Of a DNA stretch of 46,308 nt, positions 15,963-24,086 are shown piece after piece (position 1 is the stretch's first letter; every line of letters begins with the position of its first letter). The DNA is taken from assembly GCA_016208415.1 (NCBI GenBank), contig JACQYB010000019.1:1-46308 (forward strand), read 5' to 3'. Below the pieces are notes generated by a model. That model was not told the DNA's origin and did no database searches. It was given only the letters and a program-made list of their open reading frames with translations. Made by a program: the position numbers and the translations under genes. This stretch comes from Betaproteobacteria bacterium (GTDB taxonomy: Bacteria; Pseudomonadota; Gammaproteobacteria; Burkholderiales; Rhodocyclaceae).

Positions 15963-18117
15963 AGTTCAACTCGAAAGTCTCGATGCCGGCACGGATCAGT
16001 TCCGGCGAAATCCCCAGTGCCCAGGCCGCGCCCACCGCCGCCAGCACGTTCTCCACCTGGAAGGCCGGCGCGGCGTTGCGGGTCAGCGGAATCGCCGCCA
16101 GGCGGGTGAGCGTCACCTCATCCCGGCCGGTGGCGAGCACGATGATCCCCGAGCGCGCCAGCACCGCGCGCCCGCCCCGGGTCCGGTGTTCGGCCAGCAC
16201 CGCCAGGTCGGGATCGACGCCGAAGAACACCACTTCGCCGTCGCACAGCGACGCCATCTCAGCCACCATCGCATCGCCGGCGTTGAGCACCGCCGCGCCG
16301 CCGGGCAGCACCACGTCCACCTGGGTGCGCAGCGCGCTGAACAGCTTCTCCGGCTCGTCGATGTGGAACTCCCGCGGCAGGTCCGCGGCATCGACGTTGG
16401 TCACCACGCCCACCTGGCAGCGGTCGTAGGCCAGCCCCTGGCCCAGGATGGCGCGTGCCCCGTTCTCGCACACCGCCGCCTCCACGGCGCGGTTGAGCAG
16501 CAGGCGGTGGGCGGCGGCCCAGTTGGCGCAGTCGCCGCGGTCCACCCGCCGGCGATCGAGAAAGCCGCCGTCGCTGCAGGCCAGTCCCACGTGCTTGCCC
16601 GACAGGTGCAGCAGCCGCGCCACCAGGCGCGCCACCATGGTCTTGCCGTGGCTGCCGGTGACGCCGACGATGGGAATGCGGCCGCTCTCGGCCCCGGGAA
16701 AGAGGTTATCGACGATGGCCTTGCCCACCGGCCGCGGCTTGCCGATGCCGGGCTTGAGGTGCATGAGCAGGCTCGGCCCGGCATTGACTTCGACGATGGC
16801 GCCGCGCTGCTCCACCAGCGGCCGGGAGATGTCTTCCACCACCAGGTCGATGCCGGCGATGTCCAGTCCCACGACGCGCGCGGCCAGCGCCGCCAGTTCT
16901 GCGGTTTCCGGATGCACCTCGTCGGTGACGTCGAAGGCGTGGTTGCCGCAGCGCTGGATCACCACCGTGCGCCCTTCGGGGGGCACGTCATCGGGGGTGA
17001 AGCCTTGCCGGGCGATCTCCATGCGCGCCGACGAATCGAGACGGATGAAATTGAGGGGGTGGTCCTCGGTGGTGCCGCGGCGCGGATCGGAGTTGATCTG
17101 CGCACCGATCAGATCCCGGATGGAGCAATGGCCGTCGCCCGTCACGGCAACGAAGTCACCCCGGGTGGCGGCCACCATGCGCCCGCCCACCACCAGCAGC
17201 CGGTGCTCGGTGCCGGGCAGGGAACGCTCCACGATCACGCCGCTGCCCTCGTCCAGCGCCACGGGATAGGCGGCTGCCACGTCCGCGCGGGTGGCGAGGT
17301 CGATGAACACGCCGCGGCCGTGGTTGCCGTCGTAGGGCTTGACCACCACCGGCAGGCCGATGTCCTGGGCCGCCTCCCAGGCGTCGTCGGCGCTGTCGAC
17401 CATGCGGCCCTCGGGCACCGGCACGCCGCAGGAGGCCAGCAGGCTCTTGGTCAGATCCTTGTCGCGGGAGATGGTCTCGGCGATGGCGCTGGTGCGATCG
17501 GTCTCGGCCGTCCAGATGCGGCGCATGGCCGCACCGTAGCCCAGTTGCACCAGGTTGCCCTCCGACAGGCGGATGGAGGGAATGTCCCGGTCGTCGGCGG
17601 CATCGACGATGCTGGCGGTGCTGGGGCCCAGGCACAGCGAGTCGACCATGTCCCGCAGTTCGTCCACCAGGCCCTGCACGTCGAACGGGCGGTCCTCGAT
17701 GGCCGCCATCACCAGATCGCGGGCGCCGGCGAGCGCGGTGCGCGTGACCTGCTCCTGCCACGCCCGCACCACCACCTTGTAGACGCCCCGCTGCGGGGTT
17801 TCCCGGGCCTTGCCGAAGCCCCCCGGCAGGCCCGCCAGGTTCTGCAGCTCCAGCGTCACGTGCTCCAGGATGTGGGCCGGCCAGGTGCCTTCCTTCACGC
17901 GCCGCAGGAAGCCGCCCGGCTCGCCGTAGCTGCAGCGATGCTCGACGAGCGAGGGCAGCCAGGAGGAAAGACGCTCGTAGAAGCCGGGGATGGTGTTGGA
18001 GGGGCAATCCTCCAGATCCCCGATGTCGACCCACGCCTCCAGCACCGGCCGGTAGGTCCACATGTTCGGTCCGCGCAGGGACAGGACATCGAGGAATTCA
18101 ATGTCTTTCTTGGTCAT
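15961..18117 (-). CDS. cphA': Cyanophycin synthetase-like protein CphA' (short form)
   Basis: 718 residues. The domain order matches CphA: N-terminal domain (RGPNMWTYRPVLEAWVDIG), ATP-grasp with VVVKPYDGNHGRG (257-269), Mur-ligase-like centre. Two differences matter: the P-loop reads GSHGKT (488-493) where CphA has GTNGKTTT, and the protein stops at the point where the third Mur-ligase lobe would begin. Short CphA' or CphA2 proteins are known next to CphA in betaproteobacteria and use or prime differently from CphA. The stop lies in normal-looking coding sequence and I see no remaining homology downstream, so this is a natural short form and not a fresh frameshift. It is first of the two synthetase genes. 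Confidence 0.9.
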   Translation of the reverse strand: MTKKDIEFLDVLSLRGPNMWTYRPVLEAWVDIGDLEDCPSNTIPGFYERLSSWLPSLVEHRCSYGEPGGFLRRVKEGTWPAHILEHVTLELQNLAGLPGGFGKARETPQRGVYKVVVRAWQEQVTRTALAGARDLVMAAIEDRPFDVQGLVDELRDMVDSLCLGPSTASIVDAADDRDIPSIRLSEGNLVQLGYGAAMRRIWTAETDRTSAIAETISRDKDLTKSLLASCGVPVPEGRMVDSADDAWEAAQDIGLPVVVKPYDGNHGRGVFIDLATRADVAAAYPVALDEGSGVIVERSLPGTEHRLLVVGGRMVAATRGDFVAVTGDGHCSIRDLIGAQINSDPRRGTTEDHPLNFIRLDSSARMEIARQGFTPDDVPPEGRTVVIQRCGNHAFDVTDEVHPETAELAALAARVVGLDIAGIDLVVEDISRPLVEQRGAIVEVNAGPSLLMHLKPGIGKPRPVGKAIVDNLFPGAESGRIPIVGVTGSHGKTMVARLVARLLHLSGKHVGLACSDGGFLDRRRVDRGDCANWAAAHRLLLNRAVEAAVCENGARAILGQGLAYDRCQVGVVTNVDAADLPREFHIDEPEKLFSALRTQVDVVLPGGAAVLNAGDAMVAEMASLCDGEVVFFGVDPDLAVLAEHRTRGGRAVLARSGIIVLATGRDEVTLTRLAAIPLTRNAAPAFQVENVLAAVGAAWALGISPELIRAGIETFELN

Positions 18118-18336
18118 GGTGTGTTGGGGCAGGGCAGGCAGTGCGGGGGAAAAATGGGGAATTCAACGCCGCAGGCGGGGATTGGTTTACCAGACTGTGA
18201 AGAAACGTAAAAAGGCGCTGCGGGGGATTCGATGCCGTTCAGCCATGACTGCGGCAAGGTCTGCGCCCCGCCGCCGGCACCACGCGGCCCGGGGCTGCCA
18301 CGCCGCACCAGCCCGCACGCACGGTTGCGATGTCCA
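18118..18336. other. Intergenic region upstream of cphA'
   Basis: 219 nt without a credible gene, between the DUF1854 gene and cphA', all on the minus strand. It should hold the leader or a separate promoter of cphA', but I see no box that I would defend. Confidence 0.4.
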
Positions 18337-18807
18337 TCACAGGAAGCGGTCCAGCAGCTTGCGGCTGGCCTTGTCCAGCGCGCGCAGGTCGCGGATGAGG
18401 AAGTGGATGCCGTGGGTATCCGCCACCAGCAGCGTGTCGGCGGACAGCCGCCGGATATCCTCCTCGCCCTTGAGCACCAGGCTGGCGTCGCCACGGTCGG
18501 TTTCCACCTCCCAGGTGCTGGGCGTGGCGAAGCTTGAGACATGGCGGATGCGGCGGATCTCCGGCACGAACTCGCGGCTCGCCAGTTCCTCCTCCACCAG
18601 CGCCCGCAGCGCCTCGGGAACGGTGTCCAGGCGGTCGATCCAGGCGAGTTCATGGCCATCGGCGCTCACCAGCGAGATGCCCTCCCGCGGCGCCGCCATG
18701 GGGAAGGAGCGCACCGGCACGACGCCCTCGTGTACGCTGCCGTCGGCCGCCGTGAGCACCAGGCTGCCGAAGGCGTTGCGGCTCAGCCGGAAGTCAGGCG
18801 TCGGCAT
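18337..18807 (-). CDS. DUF1854 protein associated with cyanophycin metabolism
   Basis: 156 residues, no membrane segment. The pattern (DFRLSRNAFGSLVLTAADG, then VRSFPMAAPREGISLVSADG, HELAWIDRLDTVP and a C-terminal HFLIRDLRALDKASRKLLDR) is the DUF1854 family, which is commonly found beside cyanophycin synthetases and a dedicated ABC protein, as it is here. The molecular function is unknown. It lies 15 nt after the ABC transporter gene and is probably co-transcribed with it. Confidence 0.88.
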   Translation of the reverse strand: MPTPDFRLSRNAFGSLVLTAADGSVHEGVVPVRSFPMAAPREGISLVSADGHELAWIDRLDTVPEALRALVEEELASREFVPEIRRIRHVSSFATPSTWEVETDRGDASLVLKGEEDIRRLSADTLLVADTHGIHFLIRDLRALDKASRKLLDRFL

Positions 18808-18822
18808 GGATTGCGCCCCGGG

Positions 18823-21123
18823 TCACGCTGCGATCTCCTTGGTTTCATGTACGGCGCTCGGGGGGCGCACGTCTTCCGCGTCCACATCGACATTGCGCGC
18901 CTGCGCCTGGTAGAGCCGGAAGTAGGCGCCTTCGCGGGCCATCAGTTGTTCGTGGTTGCCCACTTCGACGATCTGGCCGCGATCCATCACCACCAGCCGG
19001 TCGGCCTTGCGCAGGGTGGACAGGCGGTGGGCGATGGCGATGGTGGTGCGGCCCTGTACCAGGTTGTCCAGCGCCTTCTGGATTTCCTTCTCGGTCTCGG
19101 TATCCACCGACGAGGTGGCCTCGTCCAGGATCAGGATGCGCGGGTCGATGAGCAGCGCCCGCGCAATCGAGATGCGCTGGCGCTCGCCGCCGGACAGCCC
19201 CTGGCCGCGCTCGCCCACCAGCGAATCGTAGCCGTGGGGCAGGCGCAGGATGAACTCGTGGGCGTGGGCGGCGCGGGCGGCGGCGATGATCTCCGCGCGC
19301 GTGGCATCCGGCTGGCCGTAGGCGATGTTCTCGGCGATGGTGCCGAAGAACAGGAACGGCTCCTGCAGCACCAGCCCGATATGCCGCCGGAACTCGGCCA
19401 CGGGCAGCGAGCGCACGTCCGTGCCGTCGACCAGTACGGAACCCTCGGTGACGTCGTAGAAGCGGCACATGAGGTTTACCAGCGTGCTCTTCCCCGAACC
19501 GCTGTGGCCCACCAGACCGATGAGCTCGCCGGGATGGATGGTCAGGTCCACGCTGCGGATGACGGCGCGGTTGCCGTAGCGAAAACCCACGTCGCGCAGC
19601 TCGATGCGGCCCTGAACCTGCTCCAGATGCACCGGACTGAGCGGCTCCGGCACGCTGGAGACGTGGTCGAGGATGTCGAAGATGCGCTTGGCGCCGGCCG
19701 CCGCCTTCTGCGTCACCGACACGATGCGGCTCATGGAATCGAGCCGCAGGTAGAAGCGGCTGATGTAGGCCAGGAAGGCCGTGAGCACGCCCACGGTGAT
19801 CTCGTCGCGGGACACCTGCCAGATGCCGAAGGCCCACACCACCAGCAGCCCCACCTCGGTGAGCAGCGTGACGGTGGGGGAGAACAGCGACCACACCCGG
19901 TTCACCCGGTCATTGACCTGCAGGTTGTGGTGGTTGGCGGCGCGGAAGCGCTGCGTCTCGCGCTTTTCCTGGGCGAAGGCCTTGACCACGCGGATCCCCG
20001 GAATGGTGTCGGCCAGCACGTTGGTCACCTCTGCCCAGATGCGGTCCACCTTCTCGAAGCCGGTGCGCAGGCGGTCGCGCACCACGTGGATGAGCCAGGC
20101 GATGAGCGGCAGCGGCAGCAAGGTCACCAGCGCCAGCCAGGGATTGATGGACACCAGGATCAGCGATGTCATGCCGATCATCAGCACGTCGTTGGCGAAA
20201 TCCAGCAGGTGCAGCGACAAGAAGATGTTGATGCGGTCCGTCTCCGAGCCGATGCGCGCCATCAGGTCGCCGGTGCGCTTGCCGCCGAAGTACTCCAGAG
20301 ACAGCTTGAGCAGGTGTTCGAAGGTGGCGGTGCGCAGGTCGGCGCCGATGCGCTCGCTCACCAGCGCCAGGATGTAGCTGCGCGCCCAGCCCAGTACCCA
20401 GGCAAAGATCGCGGCGGCGAACAGACCCCCCAGGTAGAGCGCCACCAGGCCGGTGTCGATGGGCCTGCCGTTCTGGTAAGGAATCAGCACGTTGTCCATC
20501 AGCGGCATGGTCATGTACGGCGGCACCAGGGTGGCCGCCGTGGCCGCCAGCGTGAGCAGGAACCCGGCCAGCAGCCGCCACCGGTAGGGCCGGGCGAAGC
20601 GCCACAGCCGCAGCAGGGTCCAGGTGGATGGCGGGATGTGCATCTCCCGCGTGCAGATGGGGCACTCCTCCTGCCCGGGTTCCAGCGGCGCCTTGCAGCG
20701 CGGGCACAGGCCATCCGCCTCGCGGGTCACCGGGTGGCCGCAGACGTGGCTGTCGCGCTGGCGTTCGAACTCGTCGATCACCCGCAGCGCCGCCACGTTG
20801 CGCCCCAGGGTATAGCGCCAGCGCGCCTTTCGGCCCGTCCCGTCCTGCAGTTCCAGGGTGCCCACTCCGGCGTGGTCGTGGTGCAGCAGTTCCAGTGCGT
20901 CGCGGTAGGACCATTCCTGCCACGTCCCGGCCGGCGCAACGGCGAGCAGGCGCTGGTCCGTCACCGCCAGCAGGCCGCGGGCAAACTGCAGGCGCTCGTC
21001 CAGGTCGGTCTCCAGCCAGGCCAGGACGCACTCGCCGGGAGCAAGGCGGGCGTCCAGTCCGGCACGCCAGGTTTCGGGCGGGAGGCTGCCGGCAGGTGCC
21101 GGGGGAAGGGATTCCACTTTCAT
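18823..21123 (-). CDS. ABC transporter (fused permease-ATPase) of the cyanophycin locus
   Basis: 766 residues from the ATG at 21123; 21153 is an alternative and neither has a strong ribosome site. An unusual N-terminal cytoplasmic part of about 165 residues has a PH-like or beta-rich segment and a cysteine cluster, C128, C140-xx-C143, C154-xx-C157, likely a zinc ribbon. Then a six-helix exporter core (first helix about 183-200), and the nucleotide-binding domain with Walker A GHSGSGKS (about 541), signature [16 protein letters not shown], Walker [14 protein letters not shown]-loop AHRLST. It is a homodimeric B-type exporter. The substrate is unknown; the link to cyanophycin comes from gene context and from the recurrent family pairing with DUF1854. 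Confidence 0.9.
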   Translation of the reverse strand: MKVESLPPAPAGSLPPETWRAGLDARLAPGECVLAWLETDLDERLQFARGLLAVTDQRLLAVAPAGTWQEWSYRDALELLHHDHAGVGTLELQDGTGRKARWRYTLGRNVAALRVIDEFERQRDSHVCGHPVTREADGLCPRCKAPLEPGQEECPICTREMHIPPSTWTLLRLWRFARPYRWRLLAGFLLTLAATAATLVPPYMTMPLMDNVLIPYQNGRPIDTGLVALYLGGLFAAAIFAWVLGWARSYILALVSERIGADLRTATFEHLLKLSLEYFGGKRTGDLMARIGSETDRINIFLSLHLLDFANDVLMIGMTSLILVSINPWLALVTLLPLPLIAWLIHVVRDRLRTGFEKVDRIWAEVTNVLADTIPGIRVVKAFAQEKRETQRFRAANHHNLQVNDRVNRVWSLFSPTVTLLTEVGLLVVWAFGIWQVSRDEITVGVLTAFLAYISRFYLRLDSMSRIVSVTQKAAAGAKRIFDILDHVSSVPEPLSPVHLEQVQGRIELRDVGFRYGNRAVIRSVDLTIHPGELIGLVGHSGSGKSTLVNLMCRFYDVTEGSVLVDGTDVRSLPVAEFRRHIGLVLQEPFLFFGTIAENIAYGQPDATRAEIIAAARAAHAHEFILRLPHGYDSLVGERGQGLSGGERQRISIARALLIDPRILILDEATSSVDTETEKEIQKALDNLVQGRTTIAIAHRLSTLRKADRLVVMDRGQIVEVGNHEQLMAREGAYFRLYQAQARNVDVDAEDVRPPSAVHETKEIAA

Positions 21124-21355
21124 GTGACCGGGCGTTTCGGGTCGGGGCGACATGCCCAGGGGCCCCGTGCCGGGGCCGCAAGGTTGTAACAACGTTTGTC
21201 GCGCGGTTGCGTTGTCAATGCGGTGGAGTTCGGGGCGGGCGGCGGGCGGCCGGCGCCTCCCTGGGACGGGCGCGGAGTATACCCGAGCGGCGCCGGCCGA
21301 CGCGGCGCAGTGGCGGAGGAGCGCGGGCGAAACAGCGCGGGAACGCGCCCGTGGC
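21124..21355. other. Non-coding stretch before the ABC transporter gene
   Basis: Very GC-rich, no gene that I can support. It presumably holds the promoter of the ABC-DUF1854 (and possibly cph) transcript; AAGGTTGTAACAACGTTTG (21180-21198) is a short AT-richer patch with a TTGTAACAA palindrome that could be an operator. Confidence 0.4.
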
Positions 21356-21378
21356 GCTACACCTGCATGTTCATGATC
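21356..21378. repeat. Distal 23-bp direct repeat (copy of the fliE 3' end)
   Basis: Identical over 23 bp to 22396-22418, the last seven codons plus stop of fliE. It marks the left edge of a 1,017-bp insert. The flanks differ immediately on both sides, so it is a clean attachment-site-like repeat. Confidence 0.85.
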
Positions 21379-21631
21379 ATGGCTGTACGGTTTGCTCTGC
21401 CACTGACCGACGCCCCTGGTAGCCCTCGCGAGCGATGAAGAAGACGGCGCCATGCTGACCGATTTCCTTCACGTAGGCCGTATCGGGTCCGAGGATGGCC
21501 CCGGTTTCGATGTCGGCCTCGGTATAGCGCACGTGGGTGCGCGCCGCAGCCTTGGCCTGTTCGAGTTCGAGCGTGGCGCCGTGGTAGTACACGTCGCCTC
21601 CGCTGCGGGTGTAGAGCTGGTAGGCCGGCAT
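21377..21631 (-). CDS. Small hypothetical protein in the fliE-end islet
   Basis: 84 residues beginning MPAYQLYTRSGGDVYYHGAT, with a strong AAAGGAG 7-8 nt before the ATG, which is the main reason to believe it. No Cys clusters, signal peptide or membrane segment; probably a small alpha/beta protein. I do not recognise the family. The stop codon lies at the very edge of the 23-bp direct repeat, so the C-terminal residues depend on the junction. It points out of the islet, in the same direction as fliE. Confidence 0.5.
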   Translation of the reverse strand: MPAYQLYTRSGGDVYYHGATLELEQAKAAARTHVRYTEADIETGAILGPDTAYVKEIGQHGAVFFIAREGYQGRRSVAEQTVQP

Positions 21632-21691
21632 GGAAGTTTCTCCTTTCGACGTTGTTTTTCAAAGGGAATTATCTCATTTGCCGACCATGCC

Positions 21692-22117
21692 ATGAGCGCA
21701 ATAAGGTCCACGAACCGCACGAATACCCGCACCACAAGCCGCGCCGTAAGCGGTCAGGTTCTGCCCCGTGCCCCCCGGCTGAACCTGTCTTTAAACCTGT
21801 CTTCCATCGAGAACACCCGGGTGGAGATGGCGCGGGTGTATCGCGATGCCCGATCGGGCAGGCTGGACACGTCAGAAGCCGGGCGACTGGCCTACATCCT
21901 GACGCAGATCACCAAGGCGTTCGATCTGGAATTGGTGGAACGCCGCTGTCGAAGGCGGCTCGCATCTGGCGCCAAGTATCTCCGGGTCTTTGGTCGCAGT
22001 TGCCCTCTTGGCATGGATCGTCTCTTCCATCTCAAGGGCACGCCCCAAACGCAAGGGTATGCCTGTATCTGGCGAAGGCGTTGGGACGCGCTTTTCTGGT
22101 TGGCTGCGGGAACATGA
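21692..22117 (+). CDS. Hypothetical protein resembling small phage-island proteins
   Basis: 141 residues from the ATG at 21692. The centre, RLNLSLNLSSIENTRVEMAR and VYRDARSGRLDTSEAGRLAY followed by ILTQITKAFDLELVERR, looks like a genuine helical protein. I recall similar short proteins from prophages and integrated islands, but cannot name a family. The last 40 residues (after LASGAK) look unlike protein and overlap the next reading frame, so a frameshift near 21950 is likely. Lower GC than its neighbours. Confidence 0.4.
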   Translation: MSAIRSTNRTNTRTTSRAVSGQVLPRAPRLNLSLNLSSIENTRVEMARVYRDARSGRLDTSEAGRLAYILTQITKAFDLELVERRCRRRLASGAKYLRVFGRSCPLGMDRLFHLKGTPQTQGYACIWRRRWDALFWLAAGT

Positions 22118-22289
22118 GCCGCTTGTCTCTTTGTGCCACAGACTCGCCGTGGTGCTGCTGCTGGCGCTGGCAATTGACAGGCTTGACCGCGGAACCTGGA
22201 GCGTCGCTAATGAGCAGCTTCGACGGATCGTGAGAATCGAAAGTACCCTCGGCGACATCGCCAGCACGCTGGACGACCTCCGGCGTTGA
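21990..22289 (+). CDS. Possible small membrane protein in the islet
   Basis: 99 residues from a TTG start, overlapping the previous frame by 128 nt. Two hydrophobic stretches (VAVALLAWIVSSI and LAVVLLLALAIDRL) flank a charged linker, and the C-terminus (RRIVRIESTLGDIASTLDDL) is an amphipathic helix. Composition fits a real membrane-anchored protein, perhaps phage-derived. The start is uncertain and could lie further upstream in the same frame. Confidence 0.35.
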   Translation: MVAVALLAWIVSSISRARPKRKGMPVSGEGVGTRFSGWLREHEPLVSLCHRLAVVLLLALAIDRLDRGTWSVANEQLRRIVRIESTLGDIASTLDDLRR

Positions 22290-22395
22290 TGCCAGCAACA
22301 CCAATGCGATTGGGGGATTAAGTCGCCCGATCGGCCCCAACGATGGCCCCATGACACCATTGCCGTGGATCGCGATGGCTCATTTTTAGCAGCCT

Positions 22396-22418
22396 GCTAC
22401 ACCTGCATGTTCATGATC
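22396..22418. repeat. Proximal 23-bp direct repeat at the fliE 3' end
   Basis: Right-hand partner of 21356-21378. It contains the fliE stop codon and the codons for the conserved end IMNMQV, so fliE stays intact, as happens when an element integrates into the 3' end of a gene and restores it. Confidence 0.85.
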
Positions 22419-22717
22419 TCGTGGTAGGCGGAGACGACGCGGTTGCGTACCTGCACCATCTGCTGGAAGGAGAGATTGGCCTTCTGCAGGTTGATCATGA
22501 CGTCCTGCAGGTTGGTGGTGGTGTCGCCGCCGGAGAAGTCCTGCGCCATCTGCTGGGCGATCTGCTGCGCCTGGTTCACCTGGTCGATGGCCGACTTCAG
22601 CGCCTGGCCGAAATCCGTGCCGCCCGCCGCCTGGGGCGCGGCCGCCGGCTTGCCGGCCGCCACCTGGGCGGTACTGCGCAGTTCGGTGAGCATCCTGTCG
22701 ATGCCGCCTAGTTCCAT
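22397..22717 (-). CDS. fliE: Flagellar hook-basal body protein FliE
   Basis: 106 residues, normal length. The C-terminal half is typical: NLQDVMINLQKANLSFQQMV, then QVRNRVVSAYHEIMNMQV at the end. FliE joins the MS ring (FliF) to the rod and is exported early. It is on the minus strand with fleR and fleS, and not directly before fliF as in many species. Its last 23 bp are duplicated 1 kb downstream. Confidence 0.95.
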   Translation of the reverse strand: MELGGIDRMLTELRSTAQVAAGKPAAAPQAAGGTDFGQALKSAIDQVNQAQQIAQQMAQDFSGGDTTTNLQDVMINLQKANLSFQQMVQVRNRVVSAYHEIMNMQV

Positions 22718-22751
22718 GCCCTGCTCCTTGTTCGTGGCCCGATGTGCCGGA

Positions 22752-24086
22752 TCAGAGGACGCCCTCGGTGCGGTACTGCTGCAGCTTGTAGCGCAGGGTA
22801 CGCTCCGAGATGCCCAACTGCTCCACCGCGCGCTTGCGCGAGCCGCCCACCGCGGCCAGCGTCTCCAGGATGTGCCGGCGCTCCAGATCCTTCATGCTGG
22901 GCGTGGTCGCGCGCACCGACGGCGCCCGGGCGACGCCCGGCGGCGCGGCAGGCGGCCGCTGCTGCGCCGCGCCGAAATGCAGGTGGTGGGGCTCGATGGG
23001 CTTGTTATCGGCCAGGATGAGCGCCCGCTGAACGACGTTCTCCAGTTCGCGCACGTTGCCCGGCCATGCGTGGGCACGCAACATGGCCTCCGCCTGGGCG
23101 CTCAGGCGTCCGGCTCCACCATTGCGCTGGCCGTGTACGGCGGCGAAGTGGCGTGCCAGGGGCCCGATGTCGCTGGGCCGCTCGCGCAGCGGCGGGATGG
23201 TCAGCGGAAAAACGTTGAGGCGGTAGAACAGATCCTCGCGGAAGCGGCCGCAGGTCACCTCCTCCACCATGTCGCGGTTGGAGGTGGCCAGCACGCGGAT
23301 GTTCAGGGCCACGGCCTTCTTGCCCCCCAGCCGCTCCACCTCCCGCTCCTGCAGCACCCGCAGCAGCTTGGCCTGGAGCCCCAGCGGCATCTCCGAGATC
23401 TCGTCCAGCAGCAGGGTGCCGCCCTGGGCCTGTTCGAACTTGCCGGCCTGGGCGCCCTGGGCGCCGGTGAAGGCGCCCTTCTCGTAGCCGAACAGCGTGG
23501 CCTCCAGCAGGTTCTCCGGGATGGCGGCACAGTTGATGGCCACGAACGGCCCCGCCGCCCGGGGCGATTCGGCGTGGATGAAGCGCGCAAACACTTCCTT
23601 GCCGGTGCCGCTCTCCCCCGCCAGCAGCACGGTGGCATCGCTGCGCGCCACCCGGGCCGCAAGCTGCAGCACCATCTGGGTGCGCGGATCGGCCGCCACC
23701 AGGCCCTCGGAATGCAGCGGCCGCACGGCGTAGCGATCCACGTGCCCCACCAGGGTGTGGGGCTCGAAGGGCTTGATGAGGAAATCGCAGGCGCCCTTGC
23801 GCATCGCCGATACCGCCGTGTCCACGTCGGCGAAGGCGGTCATCAGCAACACCGGCAGCAGGGGCTCGCGGTCGCGGATGCGGTCCAGCAGTTCCAGCCC
23901 GTCCATGGGGTGCATGCGCAGGTCGGACACCACCAGGTGGAAATCCTGGCGCTCCACCAGACGCAGCGCGGTGGCGCCTTCCGCCGCCCCGGTGACGCGG
24001 TGGCCGGCGGCCTCCAGCGTCATGCACAGGGCGTCGCACAGGTACGAGTCATCGTCGACCACCAGAATGTTCAGCGAATCCGTCAT
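22752..24086 (-). CDS. fleR: Sigma-54-dependent flagellar response regulator FleR/FlrC
   Basis: 444 residues. Receiver domain with Asp55 (LVVSDLRMHPMDG); AAA+ domain with Walker A GESGTGKE (157-164), sigma-54 contact loop GAFTGA (204-209), Walker B LLLDE (225-229); Fis-type helix-turn-helix at the end (ETLAAVGGSRKRAVEQLGIS). All activator parts are intact, so it should drive sigma-54 promoters of basal body and hook genes when phosphorylated by FleS. It overlaps fleS by 4 nt (ATGA) and is 34 nt from fliE. Confidence 0.93.
   Translation of the reverse strand: MTDSLNILVVDDDSYLCDALCMTLEAAGHRVTGAAEGATALRLVERQDFHLVVSDLRMHPMDGLELLDRIRDREPLLPVLLMTAFADVDTAVSAMRKGACDFLIKPFEPHTLVGHVDRYAVRPLHSEGLVAADPRTQMVLQLAARVARSDATVLLAGESGTGKEVFARFIHAESPRAAGPFVAINCAAIPENLLEATLFGYEKGAFTGAQGAQAGKFEQAQGGTLLLDEISEMPLGLQAKLLRVLQEREVERLGGKKAVALNIRVLATSNRDMVEEVTCGRFREDLFYRLNVFPLTIPPLRERPSDIGPLARHFAAVHGQRNGGAGRLSAQAEAMLRAHAWPGNVRELENVVQRALILADNKPIEPHHLHFGAAQQRPPAAPPGVARAPSVRATTPSMKDLERRHILETLAAVGGSRKRAVEQLGISERTLRYKLQQYRTEGVL

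Noticed and set aside
15961-15963. Frameshift or premature stop ending cphA'
   Set aside because: No remaining coding similarity to the CphA C-terminus exists in the following 127 nt, and short CphA' proteins are a known form.
21357-21662. Longer minus-strand frame ending in the fliE-like residues MNMQV
   Set aside because: The similarity to fliE is only the 23-bp repeat; the better frame is the 84-residue one with a strong ribosome site.
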